Source of the DNA: Diospyros lotus
Taxonomy: Eukaryota > Streptophyta > Magnoliopsida > Ericales > Ebenaceae
Direction: 5' to 3'
Assembly: GCF_014633365.1 (NCBI RefSeq)
Contig: NC_068339.1
Span: 31,195,316-31,259,315 of the forward strand
Length of the DNA stretch: 64,000 nucleotides
The translations under genes and the position numbers were made by a program. Under the pieces are notes generated by a model that was not told where the DNA came from, did no database searches, and saw nothing but the letters and a program-made list of their open reading frames with translations. This document shows, one piece after another, positions 37,381 to 48,520 of the stretch (position 1 is the stretch's first letter; every line of letters begins with the position of its first letter).

Positions 37381-39226
37381 TATATGACAAATTTTTGTGA
37401 GATTGCTAAGTATTTTAAGTTTATAATATCGAAATGTGGCTTAATGGTAAAATAAATTATCGAATCAATGGAAGGGAGTACCCTGGGACATAAATACTTG
37501 AGGAAATATGACATTTCAAAGGGTTATGAAGGTCTTGAGGGAGAGGTTCAGTTTCTGAGCTAAGGGCAAAATCTTAATTTTTGAGGTTCGGGTAAAAGTA
37601 TAATTTACCCAAAAACCAGGGGTATTAGCCTAATTAGTCATTTCTTCGGGGACTAAAATGCAATTAAAAATTGGCCTAGGGACCAAGTTAAAAAGGGTCT
37701 AAATGCAATTACGTGAAAAGTTTGGGCTAAAGTATAATTCTTGAAACCTTTTTTCTAAGGGCATCTGGGAGATTAAGGATAAAGTCTCATGATAACTTTA
37801 GAGATAAGATGAAAGCTCATGATGACTTATTTGATAAGATTTGATTAGATGCGATTTGATTTGGATAAAATAATTACAGAAAATCTAAGAAGATTTTGAA
37901 TGATTAGAGAATATTTTAGAGGATTTGGAATGATTAGAGAATATTTTAGAAGATTTGAAATGATTGGAATATCTTGGAAGATTTAGAAAAGATTTGAAAT
38001 GATTGTGACTTACTTGGTGGCCAAGTTTTCAAGCCTATAAATAGGGTGCTCATGGCCAAGGGTTTCCTTATTCTAAGTTGTAATAAATTCGTGCTAGACG
38101 AGAGTGTTTCGAGCTTAGTGGATATAAGGCTTTTGTTCCTAGAGAAGAATAAGTACTTGCTCAATGCGTGAGGGCGTGTGAGGAGGTGGTTTTGTCAAAA
38201 GACTTGAGGATTTGCACAAATTTTGAGGAAACCCAAAATTAAGTCAAGGTAAGACTCTAACACTTAAACTCCTATTTTTTTGTAAAGCTCAAAACACTTA
38301 AACTCCTATTTTTTTGTGTAAAACTCCTATTGCATGAAACGTATTTTGTGTAACGTTCTTGTACGCAAAATCATATTATTCTTTTATGAGAAATCATGTT
38401 GCATATATGAAATGTATTTTTCTGAAAAATATATGTTGTTGAGTTTTCAACTGTTGCATTTATAAAATCCGCATGGCCATACTGTTGCACCTATTTGTTG
38501 TTAGTCGATGGTAAAAGTCAGATATCCCCCAAGAGGTGCTATGCGTGCGCCATCAAGAAAACTCTTGTGGGGAAGACTGTGAGTCTAAGGGACAGTGGAT
38601 GTGGTGTTTGCATGAGTTTTATGAGATTGGGCCAAGGTGACATGATTAGGGACCTCCCAAGAGGCGTTGTGCATGCGCCTTTGAGAAAGCTCTCATTAGA
38701 AGAGGCTAACATGTTCTCGAGGCACTTTGGAGTAGTCATCATTATTTCCTCATATGTTTTATACCTGTTCTTGCATTTATATAAACGTTTTTTGGAGTTT
38801 CTCACTAGAAGGTTCATCTTCTAATTGGACTATGTCTTTGGAATATTCAAACGTTCCAAGTTCGACAAGTTGCTCTAAGGGAAAGGAGATCACTGAAGAA
38901 TAAGTTTGTGTTTCCGTTTTTAGCATGTTTTTCGTTATGTATGCATGCCTTAGTATGTTGTGGTTATGTTTGAGACATTCGATTATTGCTTTAGAGAGAT
39001 GATATCCACGTAATTCGTCTTGTAGACGTCTCGAACAACTTTTTATTCGTATTCGTAATTATACCACCTATCTTAGCTATTTGTTTATTGGGTTTGTTAA
39101 GCTAAGAATGTGAAATTTGGGATTTTTAGGAATTGTATGTCATATTTTGATGGTTGCGATGTGAAAAAGAAAAAGAAATCCTGAAATCCTAAGTTATAAC
39201 ACGCCCGAAAAATTTGAGGTGTTACA
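37381..39226 (+). mobile_element. 3' LTR of element D
   Basis: It matches the 5' LTR along its length (for example TTTTTGTGAGATTGCTA and TATAAATAGG at 38036-38045) and ends GAGGTGTTACA followed by TSD CCAAG. The first 15 or so bases are degenerate, so the start is approximate. It keeps about 145 bp (near 38716-38860) deleted from the 5' LTR and has small local duplications near 38265-38330. Confidence 0.88.
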
Positions 39227-39231
39227 CCAAG

Positions 39232-39332
39232 AGTCAGACTGATTGGAAAGATAGAAGAAGCTCGTGGAACTCGCCAGGGACTAGTTTTCAACCTAACAAG
39301 AGAACACGTGTAGAGGTAGATCCTGCAATTGT
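39232..39332 (+). pseudogene. Element C gag/protease junction, middle piece
   Basis: A short stretch between element D and element E reads as GTRQGLVFNLTREHV near 39270-39315. This is the sequence just before the retropepsin domain in Tekay elements, and element D has the related YNLTKDDVEANP. It bridges the C pieces at 23547-24269 and 51897-52379. Confidence 0.8.
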
Positions 39333-39934
39333 TGTGCCATGAAAAATCGGGGGGAGAAAAATGAGGAATTTTGAATAAAAATAAAAAATGAAGACTCGTG
39401 GCAAAAGGCTTGTCGCAAAGTGGCCTCGTGGCAAGAAGCAGGCCGCGAGGGCTAGCATCACAGTAGCTTTGCCGCGAGTTGCCTTGCAGCTGGAGGCTAG
39501 CCGCGAGGGCCAGCCTCACGGTAGGGGTTGGCAATGAGGGCTAGCCTCGCGGAAGCCTTCTCGCCAATTGCCTTGTGTGACTAGAGGCTAGCCATGAGGG
39601 CCAACCTTGCCACAACCTTCCCGCGAGCTGCCTCGCGGATAGAAGTTGATCGTGAGGGCCATCCTCACTGTAAATGCCCCATCTCGATGAGACCTAAGCT
39701 CCATTCAGCAATTGCCATATGTTAACACCATGCATCCTTGAGAATCGCACCTTATAAATACTAAGCTATAGGACATTGAAAAGGACTTCCGATTTCGATA
39801 AAATTTTGACATGTAGACTACATTTTTACTATTTTTGTGGATAGTTATTGGGATTCGGTACTTAGGCATCGGAGGGTCATCGTGGGCGAGGATTCCCATG
39901 AGTCTTCTAGCCCATTTTCGAGTGTCAACATGAC

Positions 39935-40279
39935 AATATCATTATAGCGAAGTCAAATCCTTGCAGTGAGCCTTGTGGTAGAGGTAAATCTTTGCGGTGA
40001 GACCTTATGGCGAGGGTGAATCCTTGCGGTAAGACCTTGTGGCGAAGGTAAATCCTTACGGCGAGACCTTATGGCAAAGGTAAGTCCTTGCGGCAAAGTT
40101 AAATCCTTGTGGTGAGACCTTGTGAAGGAGGTAAATCCTTACGGTGAGACCTTGTGGCGGAGGTAAATCCTTGTGGCGAGACCTTGTGGCAAAGGTAAAT
40201 CCTTGTGGTAAGACATTGTGGAGAAGGTAAATCCTTGTGGTGAAGTCAAATCCTTGCAGCGAGACCCTTATGGTGAAGG
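39935..40279. repeat. Minisatellite (about 31-bp unit) in 5' LTR of E
   Basis: About eleven diverged copies of a unit containing AAATCCTTGCGGNGAGACC and TTGTGGNGAAGG occur in a row. The equivalent array is in the 3' LTR (about 51312-51690). Confidence 0.85.
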
Positions 40280-42071
40280 CTAAATGGCTGCGCTTAACCT
40301 TGTGCATTTATTTCAAACAAACACATACAAAAATAAACAAAGAAGAAACAAGCATGCAGGCACAAGGCGTTTATACTCGCCAGTGTATGAGTGTGCGCTG
40401 TAACACAATTTAATTTTTTGGGTAAGTCCAGGTCGATTCACTGGGAGATCAAAATAGAAATGAAATGCGGCGAAAGATTTTTATACGCTGAATGAGTTTG
40501 TCAGACCAATTTAGCTAAATGATTTGTTTTTCAAGATTAAAAATAAGATGTTTGTGTATGGAAAACAATCTTGGGACAAAGCAATTTATGTGCTAGCCCA
40601 CTGATTTACCAAAGAGATATCAAAATATTAACATCGACTGATTTAAATTGAGGTTATGCAGTTAACTGTATCCTAAGATGATAATAGTTCTAAGTCAAGC
40701 ACTCTCCATACATGGCATGAGAGAGTCTAGATTAAGTAACTATCATAAATTGAAATACGGATTAACACACATTTGAGATCCGATAAGTAACTACAACTTA
40801 AGGTCATGATAGTTCTAAGTTAAGCACTCTCCATACATGGCATGAGAGAGTCTGGATTAAGAAACCACCATAAATTGGATCGCAGATTAATCATTCCAGC
40901 TTGAGTATGAAACCATTTCCAGTTTAAGTAACCTCCATACATGGCATAGAGACTCTAAGTTAGGCTTATGTTTCAACTCAAACCCAAAGATTCAATACAC
41001 ACACATTTCTCAATTCAAATAAGCATTCTGTTAATTCAATAAGAGTTCGGCTCTCTTGGGCAAGCAGTGGCACTAGACACATTCCTTGCCTTGGCCCAAG
41101 CTAAATTTAGCCACACATCTCCATTGGTGAAAACATAAAATGAAAGAACAGAGATAAAAATGCAGAAATTAAGTTGCGGTATTTAATTGACTAAAATTAA
41201 AGAGACATGAATTAAAATTCTAGAATGTAAACACTGAAATTGAAATTAGAGAAATGTAGATGAACAATAAATTAAAGTTACAGAATGTAAAGAACATAAA
41301 TGAAAATTACAAAATGTAAGTAACTGAAATGAAGAATGCTGGAACAACATGGAGAAATGAAAACTACTGGAATTTAAGAACAAAAAGAAAGGAATAGAAC
41401 AATGCACTTTTCCCCTTATTTTGGCTAAATGGCAGATGGGGACTTCTCCCGTTGTCCTCTTTGAATGTAAGCTCTGGCCTCTTTATACTCCTTTGGTAAC
41501 GGATACTTTGAATTTGAATCTCCAGACAACTTCTGATCATTTTTTGCATATTTCTTCTGCCAATATTCTCTGCAAACTTTCACGTGTTGTCTTGAAATAG
41601 CTTTCTGAGGCACGCGGACGCGTGATCTGCTGTCTCCATGTATTTCTTCCCCATGGGTTGAGTTGGGCTTCAAAGTTGGCTTCCTTGAATTGAGCTTCAA
41701 TTGGCTGGACTTTAATTTAGGCTTGCGGCTGGGAGCTTTTAATTCCGAACAGTGGGCTGACCATTTCAATTGCTTCTTTGATTTAAGCCTCCATGGCATT
41801 ACTTCACGCTGTAATGCATTTGAAATATATATGTCATTAATATATATATGTATTAAATTTATATATTATATTTATATATGTATTATATATTATATTATTT
41901 TGTTATTACTATTTTTTTATATTATATATATTATAGATATTTTATATTAATTTTTTAAACCTGCATATAACCACAAATTGAATATAAATATTCAATTAAA
42001 ACCAATTTTAAGATTAAACTGGGGGTATGAATATAATAAAATTTTGACATTTTTGAGCATCAATCACTAAA
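40280..42071 (-). mobile_element. Solo LTR related to the LTR of element F (40285-42066), TSD CTAAA
   Basis: On the minus strand it begins TGATTGATGCTCAAAAATG and ends AAGCGCAGCCA. The LTR of element F begins TGATTGATGTTAAAAAAATG and ends GATGCAGCA. Shared internal text includes the CTCCATACATGGCATGAGAG-type phrases (F: 58920-59060). A perfect TSD CTAAA lies at 40280-40284 and 42067-42071. It is 1782 bp. Confidence 0.88.
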
Positions 42072-42282
42072 TCCTCATAGCGAGAGTCTTAAGACAAAGG
42101 AGCTTGAGGTAAGATTCTTGCGGCGAGATAGATCCTTATGGCAAACACCCTTGTAGCGAACATCCTTGTGGCGAACTCCCTTGTGGTAACTTCTCTCACA
42201 GCAACCTCACTTCACCCGACACCGAGCTTGCCTGGACCCTACATCATAAATTTTAATTGTTGTATTTTTGGCAACAATAATT

Positions 42283-42298
42283 TGGCGCTGTCTTTGGG
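42283..42298 (+). other. PBS of element E
   Basis: TGGCGCTGTCTTTGGG follows the 5' LTR by three bases. It is related to the TGGCGCCGTTGCCGGGG PBS of Athila/Tat elements, as seen at element F, with several mismatches. Confidence 0.75.
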
Positions 42299-42331
42299 AA
42301 ATGAAAAAGAAAAAATCAATCTTAACACAAG

Positions 42332-43830
42332 ATGCCGAGATGGATAAGATTATCCGATTTAGCAAACTCGCCTAATCCTACTCGAATGAGCGCTCATACC
42401 AGGATGGGAGCCACAAGAGGCCCCGGTCAGGTGCACCCTATGGTACCAAAATTTTCAAAAGATCACCTTGATAATGAAGTACGTTTAGGGAACTTTCCTA
42501 TGCTAGAAGGCAACCAGACTGCTGGATTGGGGGGCCTAGAGCATTCAAAACAGGGAGAAAGTACATATAGTTGGATTGAGGAGACATGAGATAGGGTGAG
42601 GGAAGCAAGTCCCACATGCAATGCCCGCTAGCTAGGAATAACACTCATTTGGACAATCTTCAATGCCAAATAGAAACCTCATGGTGACTTCAATACCTCT
42701 AGGACCCACGGGGATAACTCCACCCATAGTCCTACTCTCATATTATGAGCAATTGTAGAAGAATTTTGAGGAGCTAAAACAACAAAATGATGAACTCAGG
42801 ATGAACAATGAGGAGAATATGAGAAGACTACAGGGAATCACTACTTTATTACATGAACTAATGTCGGACATCCACATTCCCCACAGGAGACAAACCAATA
42901 CGGGGAGAGAACACCAGAGATCCCTAGACACCCCTCCAAGGACCACACGACAGGGGATAAGAACTGGAACTCCAGTGCTGAATAACCAAGTCCCAGAAAT
43001 GACAGACCCGAGAAGGGAACATGATAAGAGGGAAGGGAAAGCTCCCATGTATAAAGAGATAGCAGAAAGCACCCATTCAAGAGCTCCTCATGTCCCACCT
43101 CCTTGCAAAAATGAAGTAGAAAAGAAAACACTCAAGGCATCTGACATCAAGTGCCTCATAGAAGAAGTGCTACAGCAAAAGCAAGTAATGATGATGCCAA
43201 AGGAAATGCCCCCAAAAGGGTTTCCTTTGTCCGAGGAACTCCAAGGACAAGCAATGCAACTAGGGTTCAAGCTATCGCAACTTTCAGTATAAATGGGAAA
43301 GGAGGACCTAGAGAAACACCTACAACACTTCGTCGCAATGGCCGTGTTACATGGATGGAATGAGGTAACTAGGTTCCCCTCTCTTTAAAAGGACAGGCTT
43401 AGCAATGGTTCACTGAATTACCTGCATGGTATATACGATCATTCGAACAGTTGAAGAAAGAATTCCTAAAGGTGTTCTCCATCTACATCTCAAAGAAGAA
43501 GAGTGTTATATATCTGATGAGCTTGCAATAGAAGCCTAATGAATCCCTAAAGCAATATATAGAGCAATTCATAGTCATGATGCAAGAAGTAAGGGATTTC
43601 CCAGTCGGATTGGAGGTGTCAACCCTGCTTGACGGAACTACATAAGCCTTGCTTAGAAGATCCCTAGCCTTTTCCGGGCCGAATTCTATGAATGAATTAT
43701 TTAACCGAGTAGAATAGTTTATCATCCAAATGGAAATTTTGGATGCATGGGAAGATAATAGAAGAGGAAGGGAAACCCATCCCGAATTGCGAAGGACCTT
43801 ATAGAATTCATAAAATGTTGGGGCCCAACA
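42332..43830 (+). pseudogene. gag-like region of element E (Tat-like), decayed
   Basis: A first frame (42332-42589) and a second (42801-43292, with the acidic/basic segment LIEEVLQQKQVMMMPKEMP) precede a capsid-like stretch at about 43390-43800. That stretch contains QQWFTELPAW, SFEQLKKEFLKVFSIYIS, NESLKQYIEQFIVMMQEV and LFNRVE. The pattern (short hydrophobic capsid core, then an EYxxPL-like region) matches Tat-lineage gag. Several in-frame stops occur where Gln would fit (near 43530, 43645 and 43710). No protease, RT or integrase follows. A solo LTR begins at 44048. Confidence 0.72.
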
Positions 43831-44042
43831 CGTGTATACTACAGACGCTATAAGGCAAGGCGATGGGAAAAACTTGGAACACTATACACCTCAAAAGGTA
43901 CTTCCTAGCTTCACCAGTCATTAACTCCAGGGAAGGGGCCAAGCCTATTACCAGAAGCGTTGCTCGATCTGGCTGGGGGTTGGGATTGTCTTTAATTTTC
44001 TGTTGTAATAATATCCCCCAATGAATAAAATAATATACCCCC

Positions 44043-46772
44043 TATATTGTAACGGCCTGCTCCCACTTATGAGCGTCACCGATAAATAATTGACCAGATT
44101 ACTCACCCGACGAACCACAACTGAAGGGTTGGACTATGTTTCAACATGAAATGCCCTAGGTGGGAACTAAGCTTCGTCCTTCCCTTCGCTTCACTCAGGA
44201 ATCAGTCCCAAGTCAAACAAGACACACAGCGCACCGAGACTCGAACCCGAGTGAGCCTCACCTCTCTTCAGCTAGCCCCGTAGCAAGCCAAAGGTGACCC
44301 AGGCACAAAGCTAGCATAACAAGCACTTCGCTGAGTATTGGGGATTTATGAGAACATACCTCGCTGATCTTTACTCAGTCCGAAACTCGGCTTCTCTAAC
44401 TAAGCCATATACAACGAAAAATCTCACAATCATTCATTACACTAAGATGATTACAACAATTAAATACATTTAACGCTCAACAACACATACATTTACTCAC
44501 AAGGGTATACATACATATCACCACTTGGCTACGTACAAGAGATAAATAAATACTTAACTCGGGCAACACAACTAGTTGCCATGATAACCTCCTGGTGCCT
44601 TCCATGCTTGCATTTAGACTTGCAACATCTACAACATGAGGTAAAACCTCATGAGTCATAAAGACTCAGTAAGGGTGCAATGCATATAAATATGAATATA
44701 AAGATGTTTATGTGTGCCCAATGCATGCAAATGAGGCTAGGCCCACACATCCTCACAACCTACCAAGGTTTGAGGCATCAACCTATCAGCCCCCACACAC
44801 TAGTCCTCTATATGGCCACAGGTCCACTAGATCTTGCATCACGCAAGTAAAAACCACTACATGCAAATGTTACATAAAAACATTATCAAACACATTTACC
44901 AACTTGCAAGGCTACCTCCACATGGGGCCGTCCCTTACCTGGCTCGAAGCCTCATCTCTGCCTCCGCACTAATTCCAGCCCGAATCTCAAGTTCCCTAAG
45001 ATCACCGCCTCCCCGGTCAAACCTAGAGGCAACACACACACAAACCCAACTCCATTAACGTCTGGCATTCAACCAATGCCCTAAACTATGCCGCATATCA
45101 CCAAAATCATCCATCAACACAATTTCAAATAACCCCAACACAGGGTTTAATCTAGTGAATAATTATTAACTCTCTAAATAAATTAATTCAAAGAAAATAA
45201 CTCATTTACCTCAATCCATCTGGAGAAGAAAATCGGACAACGCCCACATCGGCCTTGCCTTCTTGACTGCCATTTTGCCCCAAAATCTCCATTTTTGAGC
45301 TTTCGACACGCTCCTTGGGCCCTAAAATAATTTTCAGACCTTTCCCCCAATTTTCTGGAATTTTTCAACTATTTTTCCCAATTTTCTTTTTCTTTATTTT
45401 TTCTTTCTTCCTCCTTTCTTCTTCACTATTCTTCTCCTCTTCTGCGCGCCTTCTGCTTCTTCTTCTTCATGACTCCCGCAAGCACACCAGCGCAGCCCAG
45501 CCACCAGCCACTGTCCAGGCCAGCCCCGCCGTCGCCAGCGCTCCCGGACCACCATACGACCATCGGCCAGTCGCCGTTGCCGCGACTGGTTTCCCCTGCG
45601 TGTAGTCACCCTCCATGGACGCCCCTGCCTCGCTGCAACCAGCAGCCTTCACCGGCCACTACAGCTTCCAAAGCTGTCGCTAAAGCTCCCTCGGACCATC
45701 GGAACCACCGCCATCAGTCGCTCTAGCCACGCCCGGCCTCCCTCGTTGCTGCCCTTCCTCTGTAATGCTTGGCCATGGCAGCTTCTTTCGACACCGCTGC
45801 ATCGCCTCTAGTCGTGGATGCCATGGTCGGCCTTTGACGCTTCTGGTGTGCCACCGGGTGCCTCTGCCTCAGCCACAGTCTTTCTCTTCTTCAAGCAAGC
45901 TCTCGACCTCACTCCCTCGGCTTTAGCTCTCTCGAGCCCTCTCAGTTTCTTTTGGTTTGGCCAGTGAACGGCAGCCATGGTTGCTGCCGCCTCGAGCTCT
46001 CCCTCTCTCTCCACTTTCCTCTTCACATCTCGCATCATCTCTCTCTCACAATCTCTCGCAATGCCTTGGCCATCACTCTTCTTCTCCCTCTCTCTGATTT
46101 CCTCCCTTTCGGCCAGCTCTCTTATTTTAAATTTACAAAGGCACGAAGCTTCAAGGAAGCTTCCTCATGCCTATATATATGTATATATATGTACTAATTA
46201 CATATTTAACCCACTAATTTTCCATAATTTCACTTAAGGAAACATTAATTGCACTCAGGTATTCTATTAATTATACTTGGACCCTCCCAAGATTTTAATT
46301 AATTACCCCAAAGCCACTAAAACCTTAATTCTCCAAAATTAATAATTGACTTTTACTCGACAAAGCCAATTTCGTCCTTGCGCCTGCACGGGACCTTAAT
46401 TTGACTCGAAAACACTTAAGGATTGCCTTACTCAGAAAACCAAACCACCCCTAGGGTCCCCTCAGCTTCCAGGAGGTCCCTTCCGACTATTCGATATTGG
46501 CACCCACTCGGGGTTATATAGAATTTATTTCAAAAATTATTCCCGATCGGACTGTTTTCAGCATCATTATCCTCATCTCGAGACGCTCACCAATCTCTTG
46601 CCCTCTTCCCTAGACATCCAAGTCCCGAGGCACTCCCTGCCATCAATTCAATAATTTTATTAATTAATTTCTCGAAACCGACCATTAGGCTTCCCAGACC
46701 ACCCGAAGTCCTTTCAAAATAATAAAAAATTATTTATTCTCAATACCATGTAATATCGGGTATTACATATAT
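44043..46772 (-). mobile_element. Gypsy solo LTR, family B copy 2 (LTR 44048-46767), TSD TATAT
   Basis: The LTR begins TGTAACGGCCTGCTCCC and ends TGTAATATCGGGTATTACA. The TSD TATAT lies at 44043-44047 and 46768-46772. At 2720 bp it aligns with family B copy 1, including the leader-like GC-rich block (about 45440-45960) and phrases such as AAGACTCAGTAAGGGTGCAA. Minus orientation by homology. Confidence 0.9.
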
Positions 46773-46889
46773 TCCCGTGGAGTAGGCAAAACTATAAGTC
46801 GAACCATGTAAAATCTCCATGGGCCCAAATTATTTGTATGTGTCATAGAGTATAATGCAGGTACGGCAGCTCAAGAACAGCCTGCTCCT

Positions 46890-46968
46890 GAAGGTCAAGT
46901 TGCCTAGTGACAATCTAGTGCCGATGACCATGAGTTAGCTCGAGATCACCAGAAGATCCGATACCTAT
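46890..46968. repeat. First part of element E tandem array
   Basis: It contains AGTTGCCTAGTGACAATC and GATGACCATGAG, phrases recurring in the array at 48516-50330. The array is split here by the solo LTR 46969-48515. Confidence 0.75.
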
Positions 46969-47461
46969 TGATGTGAGAATTTATTCACATTTATTAGTCA
47001 TCATTGAGTAGTATTTTTAGTATTTTATGTGTTTTACCTCTAATTGTCTAGTATTTTAAGTTTTCTTTACATATATTTAATTTCTAGTAATTTTTATTAT
47101 TTTACAAGAATACTATTTGGTGTTTGAGTTAAAATATATATATATATAATAATAAAAATTATAAAGTTAATTTTAAAATTAATTCTATAAATTAATATTA
47201 CAATATAAATAAAAAAATATTATAAATAATTAATATTATAATATAATTAATAGTATATTAAATATTAATTATTATATTATATATTATATTATTTATATAT
47301 ATTATATATTATAGTATGTATATATATTATATATGTGTGTGTGTGAAGTGGCGTGAAGTTGGACTTAGGGAAGCATAGCCATATATGTTATATATTATTT
47401 TATTAAATTAAGTGGTGAATGTGATGTCTTAGGGCTCTGCGTGAAGTTTATATATATATAC

Positions 47462-47500
<39 letters not shown>

Positions 47501-48520
47501 TAACAAGGGGGATTGGGCAGAGAACTTGAAGGCAGCGGCGACCAAAGGAATTAAGGATTTTGGGAAGGAAGCAATGCACTGTGAAGGCTTGGAGACAACG
47601 ACACACGACTTGATTGAAGATGGAGGAAAGCAATGGACAGAGCAAGTGTAGCGGATGCGAGCGAGAGATTGTTTAACCCAGATCTGAATAGATCTGGGCT
47701 GGTCAATTTCTATCATCTTTTTCCTGATTTAATTAATTCTCCTATACTTCTATTGTTATTTTGGTTTTAATTAATTCTGTCATTAACTAATTTATTAAAT
47801 TAAGGCCATGTATTGGCCGAAACTATGATGATGTATTTTTTTTTATAATTTTATGTGATTGAATAAATTGAGTTATGTTGAGTTGTGTGGTATTAGATTT
47901 AATGTTTGTGAATAATTGGCCACTATTTACATGATTTGATGTCTAATCTTAAGACCGAAAGGAGATAGGTTGGGGATTGCATTGTAGGTATCATACACCG
48001 TAAAGTAAAACCGACTAGAAATATAATTTGGTTTCTTTGTGTGGCTTTTAGCAATAAGTTAAGAATTTCACAAATTATAATGCGTTTTCATTTAATTAAA
48101 TTTTTATAGAAATATAGGAAGTTATTAAATGAGAATAGACTCGTTATAACCTAGAAATAGGGTAACAAATGCGTTAGGAGATTTTGCCGTCACATACTCA
48201 ATTTACCAATTCCTTCGCATAAAAATATATGATTTGCATTGTATAGTTAGGTTCATACATGTTCCTTAGTTATTAAAATCCATTAATTTCTTTGATTCAA
48301 GTTGCCTTCCAAATCAATTTTATTTTATTAATCTAATTAATTAATTTACTCTTTTTCTTTTATTTTTTTATTAAACCTGAAATTTTTATTGTCTAAATAA
48401 TAAAGAAAGTTTAAAAATTTGGTATTTGAAATCTTTTCTCGTGGGAACGATATTCTTACTTACTATTATATTACTTGTTTGACCCATACACTTGCGGTAT
48501 ATTTTAGGGTGATCACCTAT
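46964..48520 (+). mobile_element. Solo LTR (46969-48515), TSD CCTAT
   Basis: It begins TGATGTGAGAATTTATTC and ends TTTTAGGGTGATCA. A perfect TSD CCTAT lies at 46964-46968 and 48516-48520. It is 1547 bp. The end region (CTCGTGGGAACGATATTC then ACACTTGCGGTA) resembles the LTR end of element F (GTCGACCCGGTCTTGCC then GTGCACTGGCGAG), so a gypsy Athila-like origin is likely. An (AAT)n microsatellite sits at about 47465-47500 and AT-rich DNA at 47130-47340. Confidence 0.85.
47465..47500. repeat. (AAT)n microsatellite
   Basis: About eleven uninterrupted trinucleotide units following TATATATATACATA. It lies inside a solo LTR. Confidence 0.95.

Larger units (their letters stand above)
24265..39231 (+). 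mobile_element. Element D: nested Tekay-type gypsy retrotransposon (24270-39226) with TSD CCAAG
   Basis: The element has two LTRs, PBS, gag, protease, RT/RNase H, integrase and chromodomain in plus-strand order. The TSD CCAAG lies at 24265-24269 and 39227-39231. Its coding region is interrupted by three solo LTRs, each with a perfect TSD (27641-29126, 30438-33713, 34932-36670). Without them the element is about 8.4 kb. All frames are broken. The host is element C, which resumes at 39232. Confidence 0.93.
39333..42279 (+). mobile_element. 5' LTR of element E (split by a solo LTR)
   Basis: It is homologous to 50760-51896 (1137 bp) once the insertion 40285-42066 is removed. A TATAAATA box lies at 39753-39760. 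It contains a minisatellite of about 31 bp (39935-40279) of the AAATCCTTGCGGNGAGACC type. It ends in TA rather than CA, a probable point change. Confidence 0.85.

Noticed and set aside
39935..40279. CRISPR-like regular repeats
   Set aside because: This is a diverged contiguous minisatellite in a plant LTR, without unique spacers. The CATTCGAATGAG clusters are likewise irregular and not CRISPR.
41663..41950. Open frame with hydrophobic Tyr/Ile-rich tail
   Set aside because: The tail is a translation of an AT microsatellite-like stretch inside a solo LTR.
42743..43131. Minus-strand hydrophobic frames of about 100 codons
   Set aside because: They are antisense shadows of the element E gag-like region on the plus strand.
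11069..46767. The two family B LTRs as one long element
   Set aside because: Each has its own matching TSD (TTTAT and TATAT) and each sits in a different host element.
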